A stretch of DNA of 64,000 nt from CAYNSB01 sp964399625 (GTDB taxonomy: Bacteria; Planctomycetota; Phycisphaerae; Phycisphaerales; UBA1924): the NCBI GenBank assembly GCA_964399625.1, contig CAYNSB010000011.1:17053-81052 (forward strand), in the 5' to 3' direction. Position 1 is the first letter of the stretch. The number at the start of each line of letters is the position of its first letter. Positions 16,448 through 24,757 of the stretch are shown piece by piece. Under the pieces are notes generated by a model. That model worked only from the letters and a program-made list of their open reading frames with translations. It was not told the origin of the DNA and made no database searches. The position numbers and the translations under genes are program-made.

Positions 16448-17581
16448 ATGGCAGTCCAGTCGCCGCGTCGTCTTGATCCGAGCACACCCACCGGGTCGCG
16501 TCCGCCACGAACGGCCCGGGCTTGGCTGTTTGCGGCGTTTGGCGTCGCGGCGCTGTCGGCTTCGGCGAGCTTTAGCCAGTGCATCACGTGCTACCCGAAC
16601 TGCGACGGAAGCACGAATCCGCCGATTTTGACTGCCGCGGATAGCGTGTGCTTTCAAGCCAAGTTTACGGCAGGCGATCCTTACGCGAATTGCGACGGGA
16701 GCACTGGCACACCGATGCTGACCGCGTCGGACTTTATCTGCTTCCTGAATCGATTCCGAGCCGGATGCCCGACGATGAGCATCGCGGCCTCTGGATCGTC
16801 GCTCGGTTCGATCGTGACGCTGACGATCACGAGTCAGCCGACGGGAGCTGCACCTTACCTCTTCGATGGGAACACGACGGCGACGTGGAAGGGGGCGTAC
16901 ACGCCGACGGGAGGCTCGCCGACAGCGCCGTTCACGGTGAGCTTCAGCGCCTCACAGATTCATGCGGTGAGCGCGACGCAGGCGCAGATCATTCTGGGAG
17001 ATGGGACGTTCACGAACCGGCCGAACATCGAACAACTGGCCTCGCCGGGGACGCTGGATGGGCAGTTGATACTGAACTTCACGGGCGGGCTGACGCACTA
17101 TCAATGCACGAGCTTCCAGGTGGTTGGTGATGCCGGATCACTGCGCTCCGTGAGCTACGCGACACTGCCCACTCTTGCGGGATCTGCGAGTGTGGGTGCC
17201 CCAATCGCGAACATTCCTCTGTTCGTGGTTTCCTCGCTCCCATCTGGAACGCAGATTGCGGAATCTGTGTTGACAAGCGCTGTTGGTCATCACGTCGCGG
17301 CCATTGTCAATGTTGACTCAAACACGTTAACCTCATCAAGCGCTCCACCGACCATCAGTGTTTCGCTGGTAACGTTTGACTCTTCGGGACAGGAGATCGA
17401 TAGACGATCGTCCGTGATACTGACTAAGTGGGGCTCCACGCTTGTCAACGGTAAGATCAGCTATGTCAACAACCTGTTGACCCCGATCATTATTACTGAC
17501 GCCGCGCTGGTCCACGCATCGTACCCAAACACACTGGTGATCCGTGGAGCTGCGGGGGGGTATGTTTCCATAGTGCCGTGA
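16448..17581 (+). CDS. Secreted protein with N-terminally placed GC-type dockerin module
   Basis: 377 aa, exported. ATG at 16448 with AAGGGG seven bases upstream. A long signal peptide ends near SASASFSQ. The duplicated dockerin module follows directly, at residues about 45-104 (CYPNCDGSTNPPILTAAD..., ending FICFLNRFRAGCP). In the other nine copies in this window the module is at the C-terminus. The remaining ~270 residues are beta-rich, with LTITSQPTGAAPYLFDG and similar strands, and no known enzymatic motif. The first repeat is degenerate (DSVCFQAKFTAG). It lies in the island, 37 bases before the metalloprotease lipoprotein gene. Confidence 0.82.
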   Translation: MAVQSPRRLDPSTPTGSRPPRTARAWLFAAFGVAALSASASFSQCITCYPNCDGSTNPPILTAADSVCFQAKFTAGDPYANCDGSTGTPMLTASDFICFLNRFRAGCPTMSIAASGSSLGSIVTLTITSQPTGAAPYLFDGNTTATWKGAYTPTGGSPTAPFTVSFSASQIHAVSATQAQIILGDGTFTNRPNIEQLASPGTLDGQLILNFTGGLTHYQCTSFQVVGDAGSLRSVSYATLPTLAGSASVGAPIANIPLFVVSSLPSGTQIAESVLTSAVGHHVAAIVNVDSNTLTSSSAPPTISVSLVTFDSSGQEIDRRSSVILTKWGSTLVNGKISYVNNLLTPIIITDAALVHASYPNTLVIRGAAGGYVSIVP

Positions 17582-17617
17582 GTACGCGACACGTTTACGA
17601 TTTCTTGGAACGAAACA

Positions 17618-18466
17618 ATGCCTCGCTTAGTACACGTTATGATAATGGGCCTTGTCCTGGCCTTGACTGGGTGTGCCACTTATCAAGGACATGTGATCGA
17701 CCCTGGAACGAATCAAATACAACTACATGTTTATATTATGGTGCATTCGAATGATACTGTCGGATTTCGTAACAACGTCGGGTGCCGTCTTTCTGAAAAC
17801 GAGGTCAACGCCGTTGTGAACAAGATGATTGATCATCAAGCAATATATGGCACGGGCACCAAGTTTTTGTATGATGCAGCAACGGACCTGCAAATATTTT
17901 CTTGGAACTGGCAGGGGACTAGCCAGCATCGTTGGTTTGGACAGGACGTCATGGGCCTGGTGTTAGAGGCTGGGTATTGGGACCCAAATGCGATAAACAT
18001 ATATTTTGTAGGCTACGACACCGGAGACGCGCCACAATCTGTCGTTTACGGTCTCACCACAGACCCGGCAGGCACGGGGCTTCCGATCACAGCCCCAATA
18101 ATAGTGATTAACGATGGTGGTTACGTAAGCGGGGACGGGTTCGCAACAATTGTGGGCAACTTCGAAGATAATCCCCAGCGACTTCTCGATGCCAACACGC
18201 TGTCGCACGAGATGGCGCACTACTTGGGGCGTTTTGCGAATCGGACAATCCAGGATCGAAAATACGACTCCAACGAGCACGCGTTGTTGAATTTTGGCGA
18301 TGGACGCCACGCATTGTTGAGAACTGGTGGTAGATATGATCAGAGCGTTTCGCCGCCGATATTTACTCCATATGACCTCAATATTCATGGAGATGAAACG
18401 AACCCGGGCAACGAGAAATATGAGATTCACAATCGAATCATGAACGGACAATGGAATCAGCCATGA
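17618..18466 (+). CDS. Lipoprotein with HExxH metalloprotease motif
   Basis: 282 aa. The signal peptide ends in the lipobox LALTGC, so the mature protein would be lipid-anchored at Cys19. The zinc-peptidase motif is HEMAH at residues 197-201 within LSHEMAHYLGRF, resembling the pappalysin/M43-type HExxHxxG, but the third His of that motif is absent and a downstream His (in NEHALLNFG or GDGRH) may take its place. The gene is visibly lower in GC than its neighbours, with many rare-looking codons (ata, tta, aga), a sign of recent transfer. It overlaps the next secreted gene by ATGA, so the two are made together. Confidence 0.75.
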   Translation: MPRLVHVMIMGLVLALTGCATYQGHVIDPGTNQIQLHVYIMVHSNDTVGFRNNVGCRLSENEVNAVVNKMIDHQAIYGTGTKFLYDAATDLQIFSWNWQGTSQHRWFGQDVMGLVLEAGYWDPNAINIYFVGYDTGDAPQSVVYGLTTDPAGTGLPITAPIIVINDGGYVSGDGFATIVGNFEDNPQRLLDANTLSHEMAHYLGRFANRTIQDRKYDSNEHALLNFGDGRHALLRTGGRYDQSVSPPIFTPYDLNIHGDETNPGNEKYEIHNRIMNGQWNQP

Positions 18467-19590
18467 CAACATCCATCACCATTTGTGTTGTCGCATGCCT
18501 TGGCGCGTTAACAACACATCCATGCGCCGAAGCTCAAACGACAGCGGGGCCACCAGAAGGTGCTCCGCTTCGCGGTCCCGCATCCGCGCAGACTCGGGCG
18601 TCAAGGGCTATCTCGCAACTGCGAGCTTCGCTTGTACCTGGCAGCCCCGCCGCAGTTGACCAGATTTGTCGGCTACTGGCGGACCCAGACACGAGGGGAG
18701 AGGAGCGAGAGTTGCTCGTTCCGATGCTTCTGGACGTTGCAAAGGGCCGGGATGGCGTGGAGCGGATGATTGTCTGGTTGGATGAGTGGTTGATTAACCG
18801 ACATGACGCAACGGCGCCACCGAGCTCGTCCGATATTGAAGCGTTGATCGATGCATTGGCGTCGCAAGACCGCATCGTGTACGCAACTGCCAGTACGCGC
18901 GGGACAGTGATGGTGTTTCGAGAGATGGTGAAAACGGGAGGGGTCCACGCTGGTTGGCTTCGACTCTATGGCGCAGCCGGCGCCAGCCACGCCAAGTCTG
19001 AAGCGGCTGTGAAAATAATTGTCGCAAGACCAAAGCAAGTAGTGTGGCCTCGTGAGTTGATCCTGTCACTCGACGATATCGCGTGTGCCAAACTCCGCGA
19101 GCTCACTCCGGTGGGCACACCACCATTCCTGTTTCATGTTGGTGCGGCATCAGCGCTCGCAGATCTCGGGGACATACAACTGCCGGCGATGCTTGACCGC
19201 GCCGTTGCGCGAGGCGTTGGGGACCGACGCCAGGACGAGTTGGTGGAAGCATTCAAGCGCATGGTTATCGTGCAGCGCACGGAGGACGATCTTCTGCGCT
19301 GTATAGCGGAGGACGATCTGACCGCTCTCAATCAGGGGTTGCGGCTGTGGGCAATCGTTCGGGCGACGGAGCGAGGGATCGCGCCTGAGAGAATCGCCGA
19401 CGCATTGGCAAGGTTCAAGGCAAATGTTGAGGCAGAGCTCTTCACTGAACAGCCCAATTCTGTCCGGGCTCGTCAGGTGGTCCTGCGCGAAGTCAAGCGG
19501 CGGGCGATCTCCTTGGGGGTGCTTGAAGCGGATAGTTGGCAGGATGTGCAATTGACATCCAGTCTTGATGCCACTCCCCGAGCTCGATGA
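18463..19590 (+). CDS. Secreted helical protein coupled to the metalloprotease lipoprotein
   Basis: 375 aa. ATG at 18463 overlaps the TGA of the lipoprotein gene (ATGA). The signal peptide (MTTSITICVVACLGALTT... to about CAEAQ) is followed by an all-helical protein with HEAT-like character (VDQICRLLADPDTRGEERE, LLVPMLLDVAKGRDGVERM, VGAASALADLGDIQLPAMLD). No catalytic residues are recognisable. The coupling suggests that it is a substrate, inhibitor or scaffold of the neighbouring protease, but this is inference. Confidence 0.7.
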   Translation: MTTSITICVVACLGALTTHPCAEAQTTAGPPEGAPLRGPASAQTRASRAISQLRASLVPGSPAAVDQICRLLADPDTRGEERELLVPMLLDVAKGRDGVERMIVWLDEWLINRHDATAPPSSSDIEALIDALASQDRIVYATASTRGTVMVFREMVKTGGVHAGWLRLYGAAGASHAKSEAAVKIIVARPKQVVWPRELILSLDDIACAKLRELTPVGTPPFLFHVGAASALADLGDIQLPAMLDRAVARGVGDRRQDELVEAFKRMVIVQRTEDDLLRCIAEDDLTALNQGLRLWAIVRATERGIAPERIADALARFKANVEAELFTEQPNSVRARQVVLREVKRRAISLGVLEADSWQDVQLTSSLDATPRAR

Positions 19591-20291
19591 CATGATTCCG
19601 CGGCTGTGGGCGCTTCACACTCAACCATGTGCGCGCCGATGTCGACTACAGTTTCCGAAGGACGATTTGTCTTTCGGGGTGCGACCGGATGTGCGCCTCT
19701 TGACGCCCCGTGTGGGAGGTCGCGGACGCCGCAGATATTGGTAGACCCGAGAACCCAGCGAGCCCAAGACGGCCTAGGAAAGACGGGCCGCTCGGCATTG
19801 CCCCACAGGATCGCTCATAGAGATCTCGACTGACTCCCTCGCGTACTGTCCGTTATTTTGCTGCACTAAGTGGGAGGGGAGAGGCGGTCGTTGTTTCTCA
19901 GGCTGGCTGGACACCAGCGCGCTGCCCGTGCCATCTGGATCCACGCGCGATGTAGACTCACCGTCGCGTTGGCCCAACGAGCGACATGGGACCAGAACCG
20001 ACCGCCTTTTCTCGTTTGGGAATCCTCTTGCGCCCCGAAGGTCACCAGCCCGTGCTCTTGTCCAGGGGCGTGGGGTGCCACCGGCGCGGGTCGTGGATGG
20101 GCAGGGCGGAGGTGTCCATCGGCGAAAGTGGGGGGTCCTGGCGGAATGAAAGCCCCGGCGGGCCATGCTCGGACAGCGTCAGATGGCACGATACCCGGCA
20201 AGCGCAAAGCGATCCGAAGCCCCGCGCCTGCCAATGATTCTTCTCAGTTTACCGCATCAACCCATCGAGCTTTTCAGGATCACGCGAAGCG
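19591..20291. other. 700-base region without a supported gene
   Basis: Open frames here on both strands are Arg/Pro/Gly-rich and look like shadows; none has a ribosome binding site and a plausible fold. The region separates the secreted pair from the AbiEii toxin gene and must hold the promoter of the latter. It may be the scar of a deleted gene, since the AbiEii gene starts at a weak GTG without its usual upstream antitoxin gene. Confidence 0.4.
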
Positions 20292-21185
20292 GTGGCAGAC
20301 TCCCGGCTCGAACGCATCAAGCTCCTGACCATCATCGCGCTGGTCTCCGACGATGCGCTGATGGACCGGATCGTGCTCAAGGGCGGCAACGCGCTGCGTC
20401 TGGTGCATGGGATGCACGCACGCCAATCGCTCGACCTGGACTTCTCGATCGATGGCGATCTTGGCCCGATCGAAGAGACGCGGAACACGATGGCACGTCT
20501 TCTGTCTGAGGCGTTCCGCGGCGATGGCTTGGTGGTGTTCGACGTGAAGCTATCGGAGGCACCGCCGAATCTGACGCAGGACGCGATCGGCGGGTTCTGG
20601 GGCGGATACACGCTGGAGTTCAAGGTCCTGCCCGTCGCAGACTTCGAGCGGCTCTCCTCCGATCCCCAGCGTCGGCGTGCCCAGTCCCTGGAGCTTGGAC
20701 CGGGCCAGCGGCGCGCGTTCACTGTGGATTTCAGCAAGCACGAGCACTGCGCCGGCAAGGTCGCGCACACGCTCGACGGGTACCGTGTCTACGTCTATTC
20801 GGGGCTCATGATCGCGTGCGAGAAGATCAGAGCGATCTGCCAACAAATGCCCGAGTACCGGCTCAAGGTCATGAGCACCACGCAGCGGCCGCGCGCCAGG
20901 GACTTCTTCGACATTCACCGCCTCGTGGACGCCGGCCACGCCGACTTGTCCAGCGAGCGGGCCTGGTTGACCCTGAGTGCCATGTTCGCGGCGAAGCGCG
21001 TGCCTCTGCGTCTGCTGGGGGAGATCTCCGCGCGACGCGAGTTTCACCGCGAGAATTTCAGCGCCGTCCGAGACACGGTCGACCGCTCAATCAAGCTGGA
21101 ACCGTTCGATTTCTACGTGGACTTCCTGGTCGACCGGCTCCGGCCTCTACAACCCCGCTGGGAAGTGGACCCTCCAGCGGGGTGA
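20292..21185 (+). CDS. AbiEii/AbiGii-family nucleotidyltransferase toxin
   Basis: 297 aa, DNA polymerase-beta-like nucleotidyltransferase of type IV toxin-antitoxin systems. Motif I is KGGNALRL (Gly31/Gly32), with Asp48 and Asp50 in SLDLDFSID as metal ligands. A Lys in VYSGLMIACEKIRAIC and RPRARDFFDIHRL match later family motifs (L..EKl.Al.....R.kDl.DI). AbiEii toxins inactivate tRNA by adding nucleotides. The only available start is a GTG at 20292 with no clear Shine-Dalgarno; a stop lies at 20235. It is convergent with the AbiEi-like gene and the two overlap by 39 bases at their 3' ends. Confidence 0.88.
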   Translation: MADSRLERIKLLTIIALVSDDALMDRIVLKGGNALRLVHGMHARQSLDLDFSIDGDLGPIEETRNTMARLLSEAFRGDGLVVFDVKLSEAPPNLTQDAIGGFWGGYTLEFKVLPVADFERLSSDPQRRRAQSLELGPGQRRAFTVDFSKHEHCAGKVAHTLDGYRVYVYSGLMIACEKIRAICQQMPEYRLKVMSTTQRPRARDFFDIHRLVDAGHADLSSERAWLTLSAMFAAKRVPLRLLGEISARREFHRENFSAVRDTVDRSIKLEPFDFYVDFLVDRLRPLQPRWEVDPPAG

Positions 21186-22019
21186 GTACTCGGTCCGTTC
21201 CATCGCGTACGCGAGGTAGAAATCGAGCGTGAACGAACGGCTCTGGAAGAGGTCCAGGCGCGCGGGCTCGTAGGCTCCCGAGCGCTCCAGATAGAATCCG
21301 ACGGCCTGCTCGTAGGGGTAGACGAAGGCCATCTTGGTGAGCGTCGCCGAGAGCTTGTTGAGCGAGACACGCGGCGCGGCTCGCCGGTACGCCTCAAGGA
21401 CCTCGGCGACACCCCCGGCGTATTCGGGGCGGACGGTGATGTCGATCAGGGTCCGCTCGATGCCCGTGACGCTGATCGCACGGCCGAGGTCGTCCTTCGT
21501 CTCGATCACGCCGAGCCGCCCGGTGTGCTTGCCGTTGATGAGGCAGAGACGGCGGGCGCCCAGGTCGCAGATGTTGGTGGTCCGGCGCTGCGGGCGGCGG
21601 AACGCGGCGTCGACGGTCTGCTGGGTCGGCGGAGACGAGGGTGGGGGGAGGGGACCCTGCTCATGGTTCGCGTAGATCGTCTCGGGCACCTGGTCGGTGA
21701 GCTCGTGGAGATGCATCGCGGTGTAGTGGCACAGATAGGCGCCGGGCTTGGCAGCGCAGGCCAGTTCGAGCTCCGACGCGGTCCCCCAGACGAAGAGCGT
21801 CTCGCGGCGGTGTGGGAGCTTGAGCACCACGCGCCGCATCTTCGTGGCCTCAAGGAGGTACCGGGTGAACGGGCCGATCGTGGTCGACCTCGCCAACCGC
21901 CAGAAGTCGCGGTTAGCGTTGAGCACACGCGCGATGTCCTTCTGCCGGAAGATGTGGTGGGGCACCTGGTCGAACGCCCGGACGATGTCGGGCTTGGCGA
22001 TGGAGAGACGGGTGGTCAT
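21147..22019 (-). CDS. AbiEi-like antitoxin / transcriptional regulator
   Basis: 290 aa. The N-terminus (LSIAKPDIVRAF, HHIFRQKDIARVLNANRDFW) is a winged helix, followed by the AbiEi-type body: WGTASELELACAAKPGAYLC, HYTAMHLHELTDQVPETIY, then GIERTLIDITVRPEYAGG and VSLNKLSATLTKMAFVYPYE. AbiEi proteins repress their own promoter and counteract the AbiEii toxin. In the described systems antitoxin precedes toxin on one mRNA; here they converge with a 39-base overlap. The gene starts five bases after a 30-base perfect palindrome, a likely autorepression site. Confidence 0.82.
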   Translation of the reverse strand: MTTRLSIAKPDIVRAFDQVPHHIFRQKDIARVLNANRDFWRLARSTTIGPFTRYLLEATKMRRVVLKLPHRRETLFVWGTASELELACAAKPGAYLCHYTAMHLHELTDQVPETIYANHEQGPLPPPSSPPTQQTVDAAFRRPQRRTTNICDLGARRLCLINGKHTGRLGVIETKDDLGRAISVTGIERTLIDITVRPEYAGGVAEVLEAYRRAAPRVSLNKLSATLTKMAFVYPYEQAVGFYLERSGAYEPARLDLFQSRSFTLDFYLAYAMERTEYSPRWRVHFPAGL

Positions 22020-22023
22020 TGTG

Positions 22024-22053
22024 GTGTCATGAAGTATATATACTTCATGACAC
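22024..22053. promoter_or_regulatory. 30-base perfect palindrome, predicted operator over the AbiEi promoter
   Basis: Perfect inverted repeat with half-site gtgtcatgaagtata, centred at 22038/22039. On the minus strand a -10 TATACT lies inside it, 17 bases from a possible -35 TTCACA, and the AbiEi ATG follows at 22019. A repressor bound here would block transcription. It shares the core ATGnnGTATATATACnnCAT with the palindrome at 22136-22163. Confidence 0.75.
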
Positions 22054-22135
22054 TGTGTGAAGAGGTGCGACTCTTAAAGATCCCGATTTGATGTACCCGG
22101 AGATAGCCTGGCCAGGTCCAAAATCAGTAATCGAA

Positions 22136-22163
22136 GTCTATGCTGTATATATACAGCATAGAC
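22136..22163. promoter_or_regulatory. 28-base perfect palindrome, second predicted operator
   Basis: Perfect inverted repeat with half-site gtctatgctgtata, centred at 22149/22150, 111 bases from the first palindrome. The two share ATGnnGTATATATACnnCAT, so the same dimeric regulator probably binds both. It lies between the AbiEi gene and the rightward gene at 22375 and could control the latter or allow looping. Confidence 0.7.
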
Positions 22164-22374
22164 ATTTACAGATCAGCGTCCATTGGAGCGGCCCCGAAAC
22201 CGACAATCCAGGCCTCCGTAGTAAGTGCTAGCAAATACTTGGGGTGTGGCTCTCCGGTGAGATTTTTTAGTGGAGGCCCCAGGTACGGAGAAGCACTTTC
22301 AGGGACGCCGGCGGCTCTTGCCGCACGGCAAGCTCACGGAAGTCGAATTCGCACATGCCCGGAGGCAAATGCCC

Positions 22375-23040
22375 ATGAAGCCGAAGACGAAGCGGTCGAA
22401 GTTCGATGTCGTGATCGCCACGCGTATCGCGCCCGAGCCCAAGGCCTTTGACCAGCTCGATCTCCGCACGCAGGCGCTGCTCCTGCGTGTGAAATCGCAG
22501 CTGCGGGTGCTCGCCTGCGATCCCCGCGTCTCCAAGCACGGCAAGATCCGACGCGGCATCCGCCTGCTGGCGGCCCAGCTGCTCCGCGACGATCCGATCG
22601 CGCGGCAGCGGTTCGTCGATCTGGTCCTCGACACATTCGATGTCAAGAAGGGCGAGCTCGAGCCCGAGCGGATCCACGCGTTCATCAAGAGCCACCTCGG
22701 GCACGGTGATGTCGCCGCGCCCACCGTCCGCCGCCTGTACAGGCTCGCCAAGCGCGTCCTGCGCCTGAGCATCGATCCAAACGATCCTGACGGCAGACCA
22801 TCGCCCCGCGGCACGCCCCGAAAGCCAGGCCGGCTCGGAGGGGGGGCGGCCGCGATAGACGCGGCGAGCTGCAAGAAAAAGCGATCCCAGGGGCAGGCCG
22901 TCAAGGCACCGGGTGATCGGAAAGCGGCGGAAGCACGGCCAAGGCGACGAAAGCTTCTCCCGCTAGACAGGGCGCTGGACGACTTGTTCGAGGCGATTGC
23001 CCAGGCCCTCCTCAGCGCCAGACAGAACCGAAACCGCTAG
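22375..23040 (+). CDS. Basic protein of unknown function downstream of the palindromes
   Basis: 221 aa, strongly basic. ATG at 22375 with GGAGG nine bases upstream (ATG 22369 is possible but too close to it). The N-terminal ~120 residues are helical: RTQALLLRVKSQLRVLACDP, HGKIRRGIRLLAAQLLRDD, RQRFVDLVLDTFDVKKGE. From about residue 150 a Lys/Arg/Pro-rich linker leads to a last helix (LDRALDDLFEAIAQALLSA). Possibly nucleic-acid binding. It ends 58 bases before a clear terminator. No family recognised. Confidence 0.65.
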   Translation: MKPKTKRSKFDVVIATRIAPEPKAFDQLDLRTQALLLRVKSQLRVLACDPRVSKHGKIRRGIRLLAAQLLRDDPIARQRFVDLVLDTFDVKKGELEPERIHAFIKSHLGHGDVAAPTVRRLYRLAKRVLRLSIDPNDPDGRPSPRGTPRKPGRLGGGAAAIDAASCKKKRSQGQAVKAPGDRKAAEARPRRRKLLPLDRALDDLFEAIAQALLSARQNRNR

Positions 23041-23098
23041 CACATCCCAGGAAAGCCGAGGTCGCGCGGACGATCTCTCTTTCTTTTTTGACACGTTG

Positions 23099-23124
23099 AA
23101 CCCGCTCACGTGAGCGGGTTTTTC
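23099..23124 (+). terminator. Rho-independent terminator
   Basis: Stem aacccgctca/tgagcgggtt around cg, followed by a T-rich run. Ends the transcript of the basic protein gene at 22375-23040. Confidence 0.85.
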
Positions 23125-23254
23125 GCTTTTTTGGGCGGTGCCCTTGGTAGTGAGGGCACCGGCGCTCGACCGGCGGCCCGAGATCGAAAGTCGTGGGAGG
23201 AGTTGCGGGCTGCATGTTGCGGCACGCGGCCTTCCCAGTCGAAGGGATATCGCC

Positions 23255-23842
23255 GTGAAAATTCGCGCGCTCGTTCTGGCCTCGGTCCTCTCGGTCACGT
23301 CGCTGGCGTCTGTCGCGCCTTACGCGGTGGCCCAGCCCGACAGCGTGGAGGCCAACAGCAAGGCGCTCGCCGATCGGATCGCGGCCCGCATGCCGCTTAA
23401 GTTCGACGGCGGCGGCCGTGTCGAGGTGGGGGGACGCAAGCGCTCCTTCTGGGGGAAGGCCAAGGGCCAGATGTCCGCCAACGGACGCGTGGACTTCATC
23501 CAGTCGATCGATTCGAAGGAGGCTCTCGCGGGCTTCACCGGGTACACGATCCTCATCTTCCGCGACGGGCAGGGGAACATCATCTACATGCACCGCAGCC
23601 CCAGCCGTGGTGTGAATGGCACTGCGCTGCCAGGCCCGTCCGCGAAGCAGGACGCGTTCACGATCCAGGTCGGGCCCGAGATCGTTGCCCTCACCGCGCA
23701 GATCGATGTGCTCGCTATGCACGCCCCTCGCTCATGGCACGGGCAGGTTGCCGAGGCTCGTGAGGTCCTGGGCGCCGCGAACAAGCTCGCGGCCGACGCC
23801 GGTACGACCTGGGCCGCGGTCTCAGGCAAGCTCGGCAAGTAG
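23255..23842 (+). CDS. Small secreted protein of unknown function
   Basis: 195 aa from a GTG at 23255 with GAAGGG nine bases upstream. A signal peptide (VKIRALVLASVLSVTSLASV... ending near AVAQ) is followed by KALADRIAARMPLKFDGGGR, GQMSANGRVDFIQSIDS, GYTILIFRDGQGNIIYMHR and VGPEIVALTAQIDVLAMHA. No known domain. The unit is monocistronic: a terminator precedes it and a 28-base GAAA-loop hairpin follows its stop. Confidence 0.7.
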   Translation: MKIRALVLASVLSVTSLASVAPYAVAQPDSVEANSKALADRIAARMPLKFDGGGRVEVGGRKRSFWGKAKGQMSANGRVDFIQSIDSKEALAGFTGYTILIFRDGQGNIIYMHRSPSRGVNGTALPGPSAKQDAFTIQVGPEIVALTAQIDVLAMHAPRSWHGQVAEAREVLGAANKLAADAGTTWAAVSGKLGK

Positions 23843-23847
23843 CGTCT

Positions 23848-23875
23848 CTCCCGGCGGCGGAAACGCCGCCGGGAG
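23848..23875 (+). terminator. Strong GAAA-tetraloop hairpin after the secreted protein gene
   Basis: Perfect 12-bp stem ctcccggcggcg/cgccgccgggag closed by a GAAA loop, five bases after the stop codon. There is no T tract, so it may act as a Rho-type 3' stabilising structure instead of an intrinsic terminator. Confidence 0.6.
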
Positions 23876-23956
23876 CCTTGGCCAAGGGGTGGCTCGTGTT
23901 GGGCCCCCTGGATTCGCAGTGTGCGGAGTGGGCCACGTGCCCGGAAAGGATCGTGC

Positions 23957-24499
23957 ATGAATCGGAATGTTCACGGCGTGATCGCGGGGTCGGTGCTGGC
24001 GTGGTCGATGGCGTTCGGGGTCGTCCCGATCGCCACCGCCCAGGATGCATCTTCGGCGGCGGTCGCGGTGGTGGTGGAGGAAGGCGGCAAGCTCATCAAG
24101 AAGGCGCTCGGCAGCGCGTTCTCGGAGCACCAGCGCTTCCACCCGGAAGGGAGTATTGCGCGAATTCCACTGAAGAATCTCGGTGGCTCACGCATCTCGT
24201 ACAACTTTGCCCACACGGATTGGACTCCCCGCGGGGCGCCGGCGGTGAAGGCGCGGGTGACCTTCCATGGAGTTTCGGACGGCCTTCGCGACGGCCTCAG
24301 GCTTGTCCTCAAGGCGGACAAGCAGATGCGCAAGGACCGCGATCGGAACCACGGCCGCATCGTCCGCAATGGCGACGTGATCGAGTTCGACGCGGGCACC
24401 AGCATGGACCGCGCCCTCTACTTCGTGGAGCGCGGGTCGGAGCTCAAGGGCCGGCTCCCGGCAACCGCGTACGTGCAGCTCGAGCGCCTTCCGAACTGA
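23957..24499 (+). CDS. Small secreted protein of unknown function
   Basis: 180 aa. ATG at 23957 after GGAAAGGA. Signal peptide MNRNVHGVIAGSVLAWSMAF to about VPIATAQ. Mature part: VEEGGKLIKKALGSAFSEHQ, then GGSRISYNFAHTDW, VKARVTFHGVSDGLRDGLRL, HGRIVRNGDVIEFD and DRALYFVERGSELKGR, a mostly beta protein. No named family. Like its neighbour at 23255, it is a single-gene unit with its own hairpin behind it. Confidence 0.7.
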   Translation: MNRNVHGVIAGSVLAWSMAFGVVPIATAQDASSAAVAVVVEEGGKLIKKALGSAFSEHQRFHPEGSIARIPLKNLGGSRISYNFAHTDWTPRGAPAVKARVTFHGVSDGLRDGLRLVLKADKQMRKDRDRNHGRIVRNGDVIEFDAGTSMDRALYFVERGSELKGRLPATAYVQLERLPN

Positions 24500-24513
24500 A
24501 GTGCGCGTCCAGC

Positions 24514-24551
24514 GACGCGGTCCCGGAAGCTCCGGGATCGCGTCTTTCTTT
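24514..24551 (+). terminator. Rho-independent terminator
   Basis: Interrupted stem gacgcg-tcccgg / ccggga-cgcgtc with a short aagct loop followed by tttcttt, 15 bases after the stop of the 180-aa secreted protein gene. Confidence 0.75.
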
Positions 24552-24757
24552 CGTCGCGCCGCGACGCACTTCGGCGTCGGCGGTCACGCTCTCCCCCGGG
24601 TCGCGCTCGGCGGGCACCACCGGCTGGCGTGGAGGGCGTTCGCGCCGAACTACTTTCCGAAAAAACTTCTGGCCCCTTGGAAAGAAGTGCGAGAAGGGCG
24701 CTCTTCATGGGTGTATGGCACCGTGTCCAACCTCAGACGCCCACCCAGGAGAATGCC

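Noticed and set aside
19774..20328. Overlapping open frames in the 19.6-20.3 kb gap
   Set aside because: No Shine-Dalgarno, Arg/Pro-rich composition and no recognisable domain on either strand.
22140..22451. Plus-strand frame beginning at the second palindrome (MLYIYSIDIY...)
   Set aside because: The start is part of the palindrome itself, there is no ribosome site, and the rest is in another frame of the gene at 22375.
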